A DNA stretch of 64,000 nt from Streptomyces fradiae ATCC 10745 = DSM 40063 (GCF_008704425.1 NZ_CP023696.1:6550501-6614500), one strand, 5' to 3'. Shown: positions 8,007 to 15,707, numbered from the stretch's first letter. Notes: a model not told the origin generated them from the letters alone. Made by a program: numbers and translations.

Positions 8007-9517
8007 TCACCGTTCTGCCCGTCGAGACCCCCGGCCTGGGCGACCGCACCTACCTCGCCCACGACGGCTCCGCAGCCCTGGTGGTCGACCCCCAGCGCGA
8101 CTACGACCGCGTCACCGCGCTGGCCGAGGCCGCCGGGGTGCGGATCACCCACGTGTTCGAGACGCACATCCACAACGACTACGTCACCGGTGGTCTGGCC
8201 CTGGCCCGCGAGGTGGGCGCCCAGTACCTGGTGAACGCCGACGACGAGGTCTCCTACGAGCGGACCCCCGTGCACGACGGCCAGGTGATCGAGGTCGGCG
8301 ACACCATGCGGGTGCGGGTGATCCACACCCCGGGCCACACCCACACCCACCTGTCCTACGCCCTGGAGGCCGACGGGGAGCAGGTCGCGGTGTTCACCGG
8401 AGGCTCCCTGCTGTACGGCACCACCGGACGGCCCGACCTGCTGGGGCCGGACCACACCGACACCCTGGTGCGGGCCCAGTGGCACTCGGCGCACCGGCTG
8501 GCGAAGGAACTGCCGGACGAGACCGCCGTCTACCCCACCCACGGGTTCGGGTCGTTCTGCTCGGCGACCCAGGCGGCCGGCCTGTCCAGCACCATCGGCC
8601 AGGAGAAGCGGACGAACACCGCCCTGACCGCCGGCGAGGAGGCGTACGTCGGGCAGCTCCTGGCGGGACTGGACGCCTACCCGGCGTACTACGCCCACAT
8701 GGGCCCGGCCAACTCCCACGGCCCCGGCGCGCCGGACCTGTCCCCGCCGTCCGTGGCGGACCCGGCCGAACTGCGGCGCAGGATCGAGGCCGGCGAGTGG
8801 GTCGTGGACCTGCGCGACCGCACCGCCTTCGCCGCCGGGCACCTCGCGGGCAGCCTCAACTTCGGTCTGGACGGTCCCTTCGTCACCTACCTGGGCTGGC
8901 TGATCCCGTGGGGCACCCCGGTCACCCTGCTCGGCGAGACCGCGGGCGACGTCGCCGAGGCCCAGCGCGAGCTGGTCCGCATCGGCATCGACCGCCCGGC
9001 CGCCATGGCCACCGGCGGACCGGAGGACTGGACCGGCGGCGCGCCCCCGGCCGCCTACGACCGGGCCACCTTCGGCGACCTGAAGGCCGCGCTGGCCGGC
9101 GGCGACGGCATCGTCGTCCTGGACGTGCGCCGCGACCAGGAGCGCGCCGAGGCCCACATCCCCGGCACGGTGCACATCCCGATCCACGAGGTGCCGGGCC
9201 GGCTCGCCGAGATCCCCGAGGGCCGCGTGTGGGTGCACTGCGCCGGCGGCTACCGCGCCGGGGTCGTCGCCGCACTGCTCCACGCCCGCGGCCGCGACGT
9301 CGTCGCCGTCGACGACAGCTTCGACACCGCCCGCGACCTGGGCCTGTGCGCCCCCGCGCACCCCGCCGCGGCCCGCGCCGCCACGGAGACCCCCGAGGCA
9401 TCCGTGACTCCCGGGTCCGCCGAGACCCCCGAGACCCCCGAGACCCCCGCGTCCCGCGGGACGCTCCCCACCCCCACCCCCACCACCGACGACGACCGTC
9501 AGGAGATCACCATATGA
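8003..9517 (+). CDS. CstB-like metallo-beta-lactamase/rhodanese fusion (persulfide dioxygenase family)
   Basis: Protein of 504 aa with the CstB domain order: an MBL domain (about 1-235), an inactive rhodanese domain (about 255-345, no active-site cysteine) and an active rhodanese domain (about 355-450, loop CAGGYRAG, C413). CstB enzymes oxidise persulfides and transfer sulfur. The metal site is unusual. The first motif is H55-x-H57-x-D59-Y60, where HxHxDH is canonical, and the usual metal-ligand Asp (FTGD) is glycine here (FTGGS). Actinobacterial relatives with THIHNDY and FTGGS may form a distinct subfamily. The C-terminal 50 residues are Pro/Thr/Glu-rich. It overlaps both neighbours by ATGA. 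Confidence 0.82.
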   Translation: MITVLPVETPGLGDRTYLAHDGSAALVVDPQRDYDRVTALAEAAGVRITHVFETHIHNDYVTGGLALAREVGAQYLVNADDEVSYERTPVHDGQVIEVGDTMRVRVIHTPGHTHTHLSYALEADGEQVAVFTGGSLLYGTTGRPDLLGPDHTDTLVRAQWHSAHRLAKELPDETAVYPTHGFGSFCSATQAAGLSSTIGQEKRTNTALTAGEEAYVGQLLAGLDAYPAYYAHMGPANSHGPGAPDLSPPSVADPAELRRRIEAGEWVVDLRDRTAFAAGHLAGSLNFGLDGPFVTYLGWLIPWGTPVTLLGETAGDVAEAQRELVRIGIDRPAAMATGGPEDWTGGAPPAAYDRATFGDLKAALAGGDGIVVLDVRRDQERAEAHIPGTVHIPIHEVPGRLAEIPEGRVWVHCAGGYRAGVVAALLHARGRDVVAVDDSFDTARDLGLCAPAHPAAARAATETPEASVTPGSAETPETPETPASRGTLPTPTPTTDDDRQEITI

Positions 9518-10095
9518 CCGCCCCCACGACCCCCCGCGGCCTGACCGTAGGCGAACTGCGCACCCGGCTCGAGTCGGCCGCCCCGCCCCGGCTGCTCGAC
9601 GTCCGCTCGCCCGCCGAGTTCGAGGGGGCGCACATCCCCGGGTCCTACAACGTCCCCCTGGACACCCTGCGCGAGCACCGCGAGGAGCTGACCCGGCACC
9701 TGGACACCGACGTGGTCCTGGTCTGCCGCTCCGGACAGCGCGCGGGCCAGGCCGAACGCGCCCTCGCCGAAGCCGGGCTGCCCGGCCTCGCGGTCCTGTC
9801 GGGCGGCATGTCCGCCTGGGAGAAGTCCGGTGCCCCGACCAACTACGGGCAGGAGCGCTGGGACATGGAGCGCCAGGTCCGCCTCGTGGCCGGCTCCCTG
9901 GTCCTGGTGGGCGCCCTCGGCAGCTTCGTCCTCCCCGGCCTCCAGGCGCTGTCCGCGTTCGTCGGCGGCGGGCTGGCCTTCGCCGCGATCAGCAACACCT
10001 GCGCCATGGGGGTGCTGCTGTCGCGGATGCCGTGGAACCGCAGGCCGTCCTTCGATCCGGCCAAGGCCGTCGCACAGCTCGCCGAGGGAAGGTGA
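9514..10095 (+). CDS. Rhodanese fused to a two-helix membrane domain (YgaP-like)
   Basis: Protein of 193 aa: an N-terminal rhodanese domain (about 9-110; active loop CRSGQRAGQ) followed by two hydrophobic helices (about 120-160) of the DUF2892/YgaP type. This would anchor a sulfurtransferase at the inner face of the membrane, next to the sulfite exporter encoded downstream. The ATG at 9514 overlaps the previous stop (ATGA) and has AGGAG upstream. It is co-transcribed with the persulfide-handling genes. Confidence 0.88.
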   Translation: MTAPTTPRGLTVGELRTRLESAAPPRLLDVRSPAEFEGAHIPGSYNVPLDTLREHREELTRHLDTDVVLVCRSGQRAGQAERALAEAGLPGLAVLSGGMSAWEKSGAPTNYGQERWDMERQVRLVAGSLVLVGALGSFVLPGLQALSAFVGGGLAFAAISNTCAMGVLLSRMPWNRRPSFDPAKAVAQLAEGR

Positions 10096-10099
10096 CCGG

Positions 10100-10969
10100 G
10101 TGACCGCCATGACGCTGACCCTCGTCCTGGCCCTCGCGCTGCTGGTCGGCCTCTCCCTCGGCCTCCTCGGTGGAGGCGGCTCCATCCTGACCGTGCCGTT
10201 GCTCGTGTACGTGGCCGGGATGGACGCCAAGGAGGCCATAGCGACCTCCCTCTTCGTCGTCGGCGTCACCTCCGCCGTGGGCATGATCAACCACGCCCGC
10301 GGCGGCCGGGTCCGCTGGCGCACCGGTGTCCTGTTCGGAGCGGCCGGCATGGCCGGCGCGTACACCGGCGGGCTCGTCGGCGGCCACATCCCCGACACGG
10401 TCTTGCTGATCGCCTTCGCGGTCATGATGATCGTCACAGCCGGCGCCATGCTCCGGGGACGCCGCGAGGTCGACCCCGACCGGGCGCACCGGCAGATCCC
10501 GGTGGGGCGGGTGCTGCTGGACGGCGCGGCCGTCGGCCTGGCCACCGGCCTGGTCGGCGCGGGCGGCGGCTTCCTCGTCGTACCCGCGCTGGCGCTGCTG
10601 GGCGGGCTCCCGATGCCGGTGGCCGTCGGCACCTCGCTGCTGGTCATCGCGATGAAGTCCGCGGCGGGCTTCACCGGATACCTGTCGACCGTCAAGATCG
10701 ACTGGTCTCTGACCCTCGCGGTCACCGCCTTCGCGGTCGTCGGCAGCCTCGTCGGGGCGCGGCTGGCCGGGCGTGTCCCCGCGCACGTCCTCTCCCGGCT
10801 CTTCGCCTGGTTCGTGCTGGCCATGGGCGCCTTCGTCCTGGTCCAGCAGGCCCCCGCCCACATCGGCGTCCCGATCCTCGCCGCCCTCGCCTCCCTGGGC
10901 GCGGGAGCGGGTGTCTGCTACGGCTTCGTCGCCCGCTGCCCACTGCGGCGCGCCGTCCAGAGGACCTAG
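10100..10969 (+). CDS. TauE/SafE-family sulfite (sulfonate) exporter
   Basis: Membrane permease of 289 aa with about eight transmembrane helices in two similar halves. The glycine-rich motif GLLGGGGSILTVPLLVY recurs in variant form as GLVGAGGGFLVVPAL, as usual for TauE/SafE. It probably exports sulfite or thiosulfate formed by persulfide oxidation. The GTG at 10100 is chosen because GAGGGAAGG precedes it; an ATG at 10109 is possible. It starts 4 bp after the YgaP-like gene. Its TAG stop lies inside the 6-bp target duplicated by an IS481-family element, so the reading frame is unharmed. Confidence 0.88.
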   Translation: MTAMTLTLVLALALLVGLSLGLLGGGGSILTVPLLVYVAGMDAKEAIATSLFVVGVTSAVGMINHARGGRVRWRTGVLFGAAGMAGAYTGGLVGGHIPDTVLLIAFAVMMIVTAGAMLRGRREVDPDRAHRQIPVGRVLLDGAAVGLATGLVGAGGGFLVVPALALLGGLPMPVAVGTSLLVIAMKSAAGFTGYLSTVKIDWSLTLAVTAFAVVGSLVGARLAGRVPAHVLSRLFAWFVLAMGAFVLVQQAPAHIGVPILAALASLGAGAGVCYGFVARCPLRRAVQRT

Positions 10970-10970
10970 C
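10965..10970. repeat. Target-site duplication, left copy (CCTAGC)
   Basis: CCTAGC directly flanks the left end of the IS and is repeated at the right end (12043-12048). It contains the tauE stop codon. Confidence 0.85.
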
Positions 10971-12042
10971 TGTTCTGTCCCGGGAGGTTGTGGACGGGTG
11001 ATGCAGGTCTCGGCTGAGGGATCTTGAAATGGGTGAGGGCCTTCTGGCCTGGTGTGGATTGCGACATCTGCACCGGCGACCAGAAAGGCCCTCGTGCCCC
11101 ACCGTAATGCACCCCTGACCGAGACCGGACGGCTGCGCCTGGCCCGCTGCGTGGTCAAGGACGGCTGGCCGCTTCGGCGGGCCGCCGAACGTTTCCAGGT
11201 CTCACCCACCACCGCCCATCGATGGGCTGCCCGCTACCGGGCCATGGGCGAGGCCGGGATGGGCGACCGTTCCTCCCGTCCGCACGCAAGCCCGCGCCGG
11301 ACCCCGACCCGCACCGAACGCCGGATCATCAAGGTCCGCCTCATCCGCCGGTGGGGGCCGGCCCGCATCGCCCACCTCCTGGACCTGGTGCCCTCCACGG
11401 TCCACCGCGTGCTGACCCGCTTCGGGCTGGCCCGCCTGACCTCCCTGGACCGGGCCACCGGCCGTGTCATACGACGCTACGAACGCGACCGGCCCGGCGA
11501 ACTCGTGCACGTCGACATCAAGAAACTCGGCAACATCCCCGACGGCGGCGGCCACAAGACCCTCGGCCGCCAAGCCGGCCGCAAGACGAAGTCCGGCGTC
11601 GGCTACAGCTACATCCACACCGCCGTCGACGACCACTCCCGTCTCGCCTACAGCGAGATCCTGGCCGACGAGAAGAGGGAGACCGCCACCACCTTCTGGC
11701 AGCGGGCCCACGCCTACTTCGCCTCATGCGGGATCACGGTGCAGCGGGTCCTGACCGACAACGGCTCGTGCTACAGATCCCACGCCTGGCGCGACGCGCT
11801 GGCGGCGGCCGGGATCACCCACAAGCGAACCCGGCCCTACCGGCCCCAGACCAACGGCAAGGTCGAACGCTTCAACCGCACCCTGCTCGACGAATGGGCC
11901 TACGCCCGCCCCTACCGCTCAGAGCAGGAACGACGCGATGCCTTCCCCGACTGGCTGCATACCTACAATCACCACCGCGGACACACCGCGCTCGCAGGCA
12001 AACCACCCGCCAGCCGCGTCCCCAACCTCACAGGGCAATACA
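10971..12042 (+). mobile_element. IS481-family insertion sequence, apparently intact
   Basis: A 1,072-bp element with terminal inverted repeats of about 23 bp. The left end starts TGTTCTGTCCCGGGAGG and the right end finishes CACAGGGCAATACA, with most positions matching. The ends have the TGT...ACA form, and a CCTAGC duplication flanks the element. It encodes one full-length transposase. It lies between the tauE stop codon and the original downstream hairpin, splitting tauE from its terminator but breaking no gene. The intact frame and perfect duplication suggest a recent insertion. Confidence 0.87.
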
Positions 12043-12047
12043 CCTAG
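11094..12047 (+). CDS. IS481-family transposase
   Basis: DDE transposase of 317 aa. An N-terminal helix-turn-helix region (CVVKDGWPLRRAAERFQVSP) is followed by the rve integrase core: HVDIKK (first Asp), LTDNGS (second Asp) and NGKVERFNRT (Glu). The GTG at 11094 (VPHRNAPLTE) is preferred because relatives start there; an upstream start at 11052 is open. The TAG stop is not part of the element. The last sense codon spans the IS/target junction and the stop is read from the duplicated target CCTAGC. Confidence 0.92.
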   Translation: MPHRNAPLTETGRLRLARCVVKDGWPLRRAAERFQVSPTTAHRWAARYRAMGEAGMGDRSSRPHASPRRTPTRTERRIIKVRLIRRWGPARIAHLLDLVPSTVHRVLTRFGLARLTSLDRATGRVIRRYERDRPGELVHVDIKKLGNIPDGGGHKTLGRQAGRKTKSGVGYSYIHTAVDDHSRLAYSEILADEKRETATTFWQRAHAYFASCGITVQRVLTDNGSCYRSHAWRDALAAAGITHKRTRPYRPQTNGKVERFNRTLLDEWAYARPYRSEQERRDAFPDWLHTYNHHRGHTALAGKPPASRVPNLTGQYT

Positions 12048-12048
12048 C
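12043..12048. repeat. Target-site duplication, right copy (CCTAGC)
   Basis: Second copy of the 6-bp duplication. It supplies the transposase stop codon (TAG at 12045-12047). Confidence 0.85.
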
Positions 12049-12065
12049 GCCTTCTTCTCCGGCCC

Positions 12066-12102
12066 CCGCCGCCCCGGCGCCCACAGTGCGTCGGGGCGGC
12101 GG
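12066..12102 (+). terminator. Hairpin, original terminator of the rhodanese-tauE operon
   Basis: An 11-bp perfect stem (CCGCCGCCCCG / CGGGGCGGCGG) around a 15-nt loop. Without the IS it would sit 18 bp past the tauE stop, as expected for an operon terminator. There is no U-run, which is usual in Streptomyces. Confidence 0.6.
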
Positions 12103-12179
12103 TGCGCCAAGCCGCGGACGCCGCGCATCCCACGGCGGACGGCAGCCGCTCACCTCGGCGCAATGCCCCATCCGGGCAC

Positions 12180-12205
12180 GGAATGCCCCGCCCGGTCGAG
12201 GCGTT
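12180..12205 (+). promoter_or_regulatory. Sigma-R-type promoter of the thioredoxin gene
   Basis: GGAAT (12180-12184), an 18-bp spacer, then GTT (12203-12205, within GCGTTG). This matches the GGAAT-N18-GTT consensus of the disulfide-stress sigma factor SigR, which drives trx genes in Streptomyces. A CsoR/CstR-type operator begins 3 bp downstream, overlapping the expected transcription start. Confidence 0.65.
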
Positions 12206-12208
12206 GAT

Positions 12209-12222
12209 TACCCCAGGGGGTA
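12209..12222. promoter_or_regulatory. CsoR/CstR-type operator, site 3
   Basis: TACCCCAGGGGGTA is a close inverted repeat just downstream of a sigma-R-like promoter and ahead of the thioredoxin-cstR pair. It matches the two sites upstream of the rhodanese operon, so the repressor probably controls both transcription units and itself. Confidence 0.7.
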
Positions 12223-12270
12223 TAAGTCGCCCCCCGTACCCGTCCCACCCACCGCAGAAGGAGTCACCCC

Positions 12271-12639
12271 ATGAGCACCGTCGACCTCACCGCGGCGAAC
12301 TTCGAGACCACCGTCACCGGCAACGACATCGTCCTCGTGGACTTCTGGGCCTCCTGGTGCGGACCCTGCCGGATGTTCGCCCCCGTCTACGAGCGGGCCT
12401 CCCAGGCCCACCCCGACGTCGTCTTCGGCAAGGTCGACACCGAGTCCGAGCGGGACCTGGCCGCGGCGGCGCAGATCACCTCGATCCCCACCCTGATGGC
12501 CTTCCGCGAGGGCCACCTGGTCTTCTCCCAGCCCGGCGCGCTGCCGCCCCAGGCCCTGGAGCAGGTCATCACCGCTGTGCGCGGCCTCGACATGGACGAG
12601 GTGCGCGCGTCCCTCGCCACCCGCGGCCCCGGCCGGTGA
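12271..12639 (+). CDS. trxA: Thioredoxin
   Basis: Cytosolic thiol-disulfide reductant of 122 aa with the canonical WCGPC active site (in VLVDFWASWCGPC), the cis-proline motif SIPTLMAF and normal thioredoxin length. The ATG at 12271 follows AGAAGGAG. In this setting it probably reduces protein persulfides or regenerates sulfurtransferases. It is the first gene of a two-gene unit with the CstR-like repressor and has a sigma-R-like promoter plus a repressor site. Confidence 0.92.
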   Translation: MSTVDLTAANFETTVTGNDIVLVDFWASWCGPCRMFAPVYERASQAHPDVVFGKVDTESERDLAAAAQITSIPTLMAFREGHLVFSQPGALPPQALEQVITAVRGLDMDEVRASLATRGPGR

Positions 12640-12680
12640 CCGCGACCGGCCCCCGGCCGGCTCTTCGAAAGGAACCCCCC

Positions 12681-12947
12681 ATGGTCCAGCTCCCCGCCGA
12701 CCAGGTGCGGTCGGCCGCCAACCGCCTCAAGCGCGCCCAGGGCCAGCTCGCCGGTGTCGTCCGCATGCTGGAGGAAGGGCGCGACTGCGAGGACATCGTC
12801 ACCCAGCTCGCCGCCGTCAACCGCGCACTGGACCGGGCCGGCTTCGCCATCGTCGCCAGCGGACTCAGGCAGTGCCTCGCCGAGGAGGGCGGAGCCGACA
12901 GCCTCGACACCCGGAAGATGGAGAAGCTCTTCCTCTCCCTCTCCTGA
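12681..12947 (+). CDS. CstR-type (CsoR family) persulfide-sensing repressor
   Basis: All-helical repressor of 88 aa from the CsoR/RcnR family, which binds C-tract/G-tract inverted repeats. Both conserved cysteines are present (C36 in RDCEDIV, C65 in LRQC). The copper-ligand histidine expected four residues before the second cysteine is glycine (G61). Cysteines without the histidine are the mark of CstR-like proteins that sense sulfane sulfur, not copper. The ATG at 12681 follows AAAGGAA. The persulfide-handling neighbours and three operator-like sites at 7561, 7608 and 12209 support this. Confidence 0.82.
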   Translation: MVQLPADQVRSAANRLKRAQGQLAGVVRMLEEGRDCEDIVTQLAAVNRALDRAGFAIVASGLRQCLAEEGGADSLDTRKMEKLFLSLS

Positions 12948-12993
12948 GCCCCGCCCTCCGGCGGCGGCCGAGCCCCGCCCTCCGGCGGCGGCC
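12946..12993 (+). terminator. Two tandem 24-bp hairpin repeats after cstR
   Basis: The 24-bp unit GAGCCCCGCCCTCCGGCGGC plus GGCC occurs twice in a row. Each copy folds on CCGCC-CTCC-GGCGG. The first copy overlaps the cstR stop codon. A tandem terminator is likely. Confidence 0.6.
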
Positions 12994-13016
12994 GGGCGGC
13001 TCAGGCCGCGGAGTGC

Positions 13017-13610
13017 TCACGCGCCCGCGCGGGTCATGGACGTGACGCTCAGCGGGCCCAGCGGAGTCACACGCGAGACGGTGAAGCCGAAGTGGCGGTA
13101 GAGCGAGACGTTGGCCGGATCGGCCGTGGTCAGATGCAGACCCGAGGGAGTGCTGGCCAGGACATGGTCCAGCAGGAGACGGCCGGCGCCGCGCCCCGCC
13201 GACTCGGGCCGGACCCCGATGAACTCCAGCGTCCAGGCCCCGGTGGGGGCGCCCCCGTCGGTGACGGCGAGGTGGCGCAGAGTACGCCCGAGGGCGCGTG
13301 GCCCGCAGCGGAGCCCGGTGCGGGCCGTCCACAGAGCACGGGCCCACAGGTCCGGCCTCGCGCCGGGCGGGGTGAGGACAGCCGCCGCGATGAGCCGGCC
13401 CTCCGCGTCCACCAGCGCGGAACGACGAGCCCCGGCAAGACCGGCGTGGGCCCGCAGGACGGCCCGGAACCAGTGGGTGCGTCTGGGGGCCGAGCCGTCG
13501 CAGATCCAGGAAACCGCGGGCTCCCGCGCGAACGCGGCGGCCAGTACGACGGCGCAGGCGGCCGGGTCGGGATCGGTGTCGATCCGCCAGGAGCCGGCGG
13601 CCTCAGCCAT
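13017..13610 (-). CDS. GNAT-family N-acetyltransferase
   Basis: Predicted cytosolic acyl-CoA-dependent acetyltransferase of 197 aa. The acetyl-CoA-binding region reads EFIGVRPESAGRGAGRLLLD (R/Q-x-x-G-x-G/A loop), followed by the typical NVSLYRHFGF near the C-terminus. The substrate is unknown. It is the last gene of a TetR - membrane protein - GNAT operon, overlapping the membrane-protein gene by 8 bp. Confidence 0.82.
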   Translation of the reverse strand: MAEAAGSWRIDTDPDPAACAVVLAAAFAREPAVSWICDGSAPRRTHWFRAVLRAHAGLAGARRSALVDAEGRLIAAAVLTPPGARPDLWARALWTARTGLRCGPRALGRTLRHLAVTDGGAPTGAWTLEFIGVRPESAGRGAGRLLLDHVLASTPSGLHLTTADPANVSLYRHFGFTVSRVTPLGPLSVTSMTRAGA

Positions 13611-14220
13611 CCCGCCTCCGCTCCAGCGGTGCCTCGGGTACGAGGTGGCAGACGAGCAGCTTCAGGAAGAACAGCGGCGCGAACCAGGCGAGCGCCGCGG
13701 GGACCGGCAGCCAGAACAGGTTGACCAGGACGGCCGCCATCAACAGGGCCATCGCCACCGGGCGACCGAGGTGCAGGGGAGCGAACTCCACGACCACCGC
13801 CCCACCGAGCAGCAGCGCGGCGTTGGCCAGCATCCACGTGACGTCGCCGGACAGGACGATCAGCCCCATCGCGGCGAGGTGGACCAGGTGCGCGGAGACG
13901 AACAGCAGCCGGGAGCGCCTGACTCCCGGGCCGGCCCGGTGGTACCAGCGCTTGGCGGCGTTGGTCGCGTTGGTCAGCACCCCGCCGATCAGGTCGAGCC
14001 CGGTCAGGGCGACCACGACGAGCTGAGCGGTGGACCAGCCGCGCGCGGTGTCGGAGGTCCACAGGCCGGCGGCCAGGATCAGGGCGCAGCCGAGGAGGCC
14101 GAGGGCCTCCACCGCGGACTCGGAGCGGGACTTGCCGGGACCCATGAACCGCTCCAGGCGTCCGGCGAGGCCGGTCCCGGTGGGCGGGATCTCCCAGCGG
14201 ACCCGCAGGTCAGCGCGCAT
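13603..14220 (-). CDS. Multi-pass membrane protein of unknown function
   Basis: A 205-aa protein with about five or six hydrophobic segments (first ALGLLGCALILAAGLW near 40; last ALAWFAPLFFLKLLVCHLVP near 190) and a short basic tail. I do not recognise the family. The ATG at 14220 overlaps the TetR gene by 11 bp and its own end overlaps the GNAT gene, so the three are translated as a unit. It may be the transported or modified-lipid component controlled by the TetR regulator. Confidence 0.7.
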   Translation of the reverse strand: MRADLRVRWEIPPTGTGLAGRLERFMGPGKSRSESAVEALGLLGCALILAAGLWTSDTARGWSTAQLVVVALTGLDLIGGVLTNATNAAKRWYHRAGPGVRRSRLLFVSAHLVHLAAMGLIVLSGDVTWMLANAALLLGGAVVVEFAPLHLGRPVAMALLMAAVLVNLFWLPVPAALAWFAPLFFLKLLVCHLVPEAPLERRRDG

Positions 14221-14902
14221 CGGCGGAGTCCTCTCGGCGCGCTGGGGCCGCTCCGCCCCACAGGCCGGACAGGAGGCTCCAGACCTGTGCGAAGACCTCG
14301 CCCTCCGGGAGGTTCGCGGTCTCGGCGGGTCCGTCGGGTGCGTCAGGTCCTGCGGGTCCGGCGGTGTCCGCGGCCGCGGAGGCGCCCCCGGTCGTCATGC
14401 GGGCCAGTGCCCAGGTGTCGGCGGCCCGGATGACCGCGGCGGTCGCCGATACCAGCAGCCCGCGGTCCACGTCGGTGCGGATCACCCCGAGCCGCTGCCC
14501 GTCCGCGACCAGGGCGTCGAACCAGTCGAGCCACGCGCCGCCGTGGGCGCGGCCGATGGCCGCGTCGGCGAGGGCCAGATCGTCGGGATGGTCCCGCAGG
14601 TGGGCGGCGAGGACCGCGCTGGAGGCGGCGAACCGGGCCCGGAAGTCGGCGCCGTCGCGTGCCGGGTGCCAGGGACCGAGGGCGTCGAGCAGTCGATCGA
14701 GCACCCCGTCGAGGACCGTGGCGAGCAGGTCGTCGCGGCCGTCGAAGTAGTGGTAGGCGGCGGTCTTCGAGACCCCCGCCGCTTCGATGATCCTGTTGTA
14801 GGAGGCGCCCTCGGCGCCGTGCTCGGCGAAGAACCGGCGCGCGACCTCCAGGATGAGGCCGCGGCGCTCGGCGGGCAGGCGATGGAACCGTGGGAGGGGC
14901 AT
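14210..14902 (-). CDS. TetR/AcrR-family regulator
   Basis: A 230-aa repressor with the N-terminal helix-turn-helix ASYNRIIEAAGVSKTAAYHYF (about residues 34-54) and a variable ligand-binding domain. The C-terminal part (about 170-195) carries an Ala/Gly/Pro insert. The ATG at 14902 lies 10 bp from a strong palindrome (14913-14948), so autoregulation is very likely. It is the first gene of the TetR - membrane protein - GNAT operon. Confidence 0.88.
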   Translation of the reverse strand: MPLPRFHRLPAERRGLILEVARRFFAEHGAEGASYNRIIEAAGVSKTAAYHYFDGRDDLLATVLDGVLDRLLDALGPWHPARDGADFRARFAASSAVLAAHLRDHPDDLALADAAIGRAHGGAWLDWFDALVADGQRLGVIRTDVDRGLLVSATAAVIRAADTWALARMTTGGASAAADTAGPAGPDAPDGPAETANLPEGEVFAQVWSLLSGLWGGAAPARREDSADAR

Positions 14903-14912
14903 GACGTCAACG

Positions 14913-14948
14913 TACCACCAGGGTGTACTGGTGGTACACCCTGGTGGT
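14913..14948. promoter_or_regulatory. Overlapping palindromic operators of the TetR operon
   Basis: ACCACCAGGGTGTAC (14914-14928) and GTACACCCTGGTGGT (14934-14948) form a perfect 15-bp inverted repeat around 5 bp. Inside it, TACCACCA (14913-14920) and TGGTGGTA (14929-14936) form a second palindrome. Two overlapping TetR dimers could bind. It sits directly upstream of the TetR start. Confidence 0.8.
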
Positions 14949-15032
14949 TTCCGGGTGCGCTCCCCTGGTCGGCCGGCGATCGGCGCGCTCTCCGGGGAAG
15001 AGGGCGCGCCGCGTCGGAGGGGAGGGGGCGGC

Positions 15033-15626
15033 TCACTCCCAGAGGCGTGCCAGGTGTGCGTGGAGGACGTCCTGGGCCTCGTCGGGAGTGAGGTGGCCGA
15101 TGAGGACCTGTGCGGTGAGGCCGTCGGCGAGGGCGAGCAGGGTGCGGGCCTCGCGCGCCGCGTCGAGGGACGCGACCGGGCCGGCGCCCCCGAGGGCCTC
15201 TGCCGCGAGGGCGGTGAACGCCTCCTGAAGCTGCGCGTAGTTCGCCCTCAGCGTCCCCGCGAGTGCCTCGCTCACCGCCGCCTGTGCGACGAAGGCGAGC
15301 CAGACCCTGGCCTCGGCGCGGTGTTCCTCCCGCAGCAGTGACACCTCGGCGGCCGCGTGCCCCAGCTCGGTGCGGGCCGACTGGGCGGGGCTTTCGTTCA
15401 GGCGGGCCCGTACGCGCTCGCCGATCCGCGCGCCGACGTGCCCCAGGGCGAAGACGAGCATCTCCTCCTTGGTGCGGAAGCACCGCTGCACCGCCCCCAT
15501 CGACACCTGCGCGCGGGCGGCGACGTCGCGCAGCGTCACGCCCTCCAGCCCGCGTTCGTCGGCGAGGAGGCAGACGGCCTCGGCGATGAGGCGGCGCCGG
15601 CCCGCGTGGTCCACCTGCCTGGGCAT
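15033..15626 (-). CDS. TetR/AcrR-family regulator, divergent from an amidase
   Basis: A 197-aa regulator with the helix-turn-helix VTLRDVAARAQVSMGAVQRCF. The ATG at 15626 (MPRQVDH) is chosen; the open frame extends much further upstream only as an antisense artefact of the amidase. Two near-identical palindromes lie in the 138-bp divergent region, so it probably represses itself and the amidase. The ligand may be the amidase substrate (inference). Confidence 0.85.
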   Translation of the reverse strand: MPRQVDHAGRRRLIAEAVCLLADERGLEGVTLRDVAARAQVSMGAVQRCFRTKEEMLVFALGHVGARIGERVRARLNESPAQSARTELGHAAAEVSLLREEHRAEARVWLAFVAQAAVSEALAGTLRANYAQLQEAFTALAAEALGGAGPVASLDAAREARTLLALADGLTAQVLIGHLTPDEAQDVLHAHLARLWE

Positions 15627-15689
15627 GTCCCGCACCTTCCGTTCGTCGTGCTCGGCCGACTTCGTGCTCGGCCGCCCGGCGCACTTTAT

Positions 15690-15707
15690 CCGATGCGGCC
15701 GCATCGG
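15690..15707. promoter_or_regulatory. TetR operator 1, perfect 18-bp palindrome
   Basis: CCGATGCGGCCGCATCGG is perfectly self-complementary and lies between the divergent TetR and amidase genes. Confidence 0.8.

Noticed and set aside
10971-12047. Disruption of a gene by the IS481-family element
   Set aside because: The tauE stop codon is preserved in the duplicated target and the next gene starts 220 bp beyond the element.
12681-12947. Copper-responsive CsoR repressor
   Set aside because: The histidine of the Cys-His-Cys copper site is Gly and no copper ATPase or chaperone gene is near.
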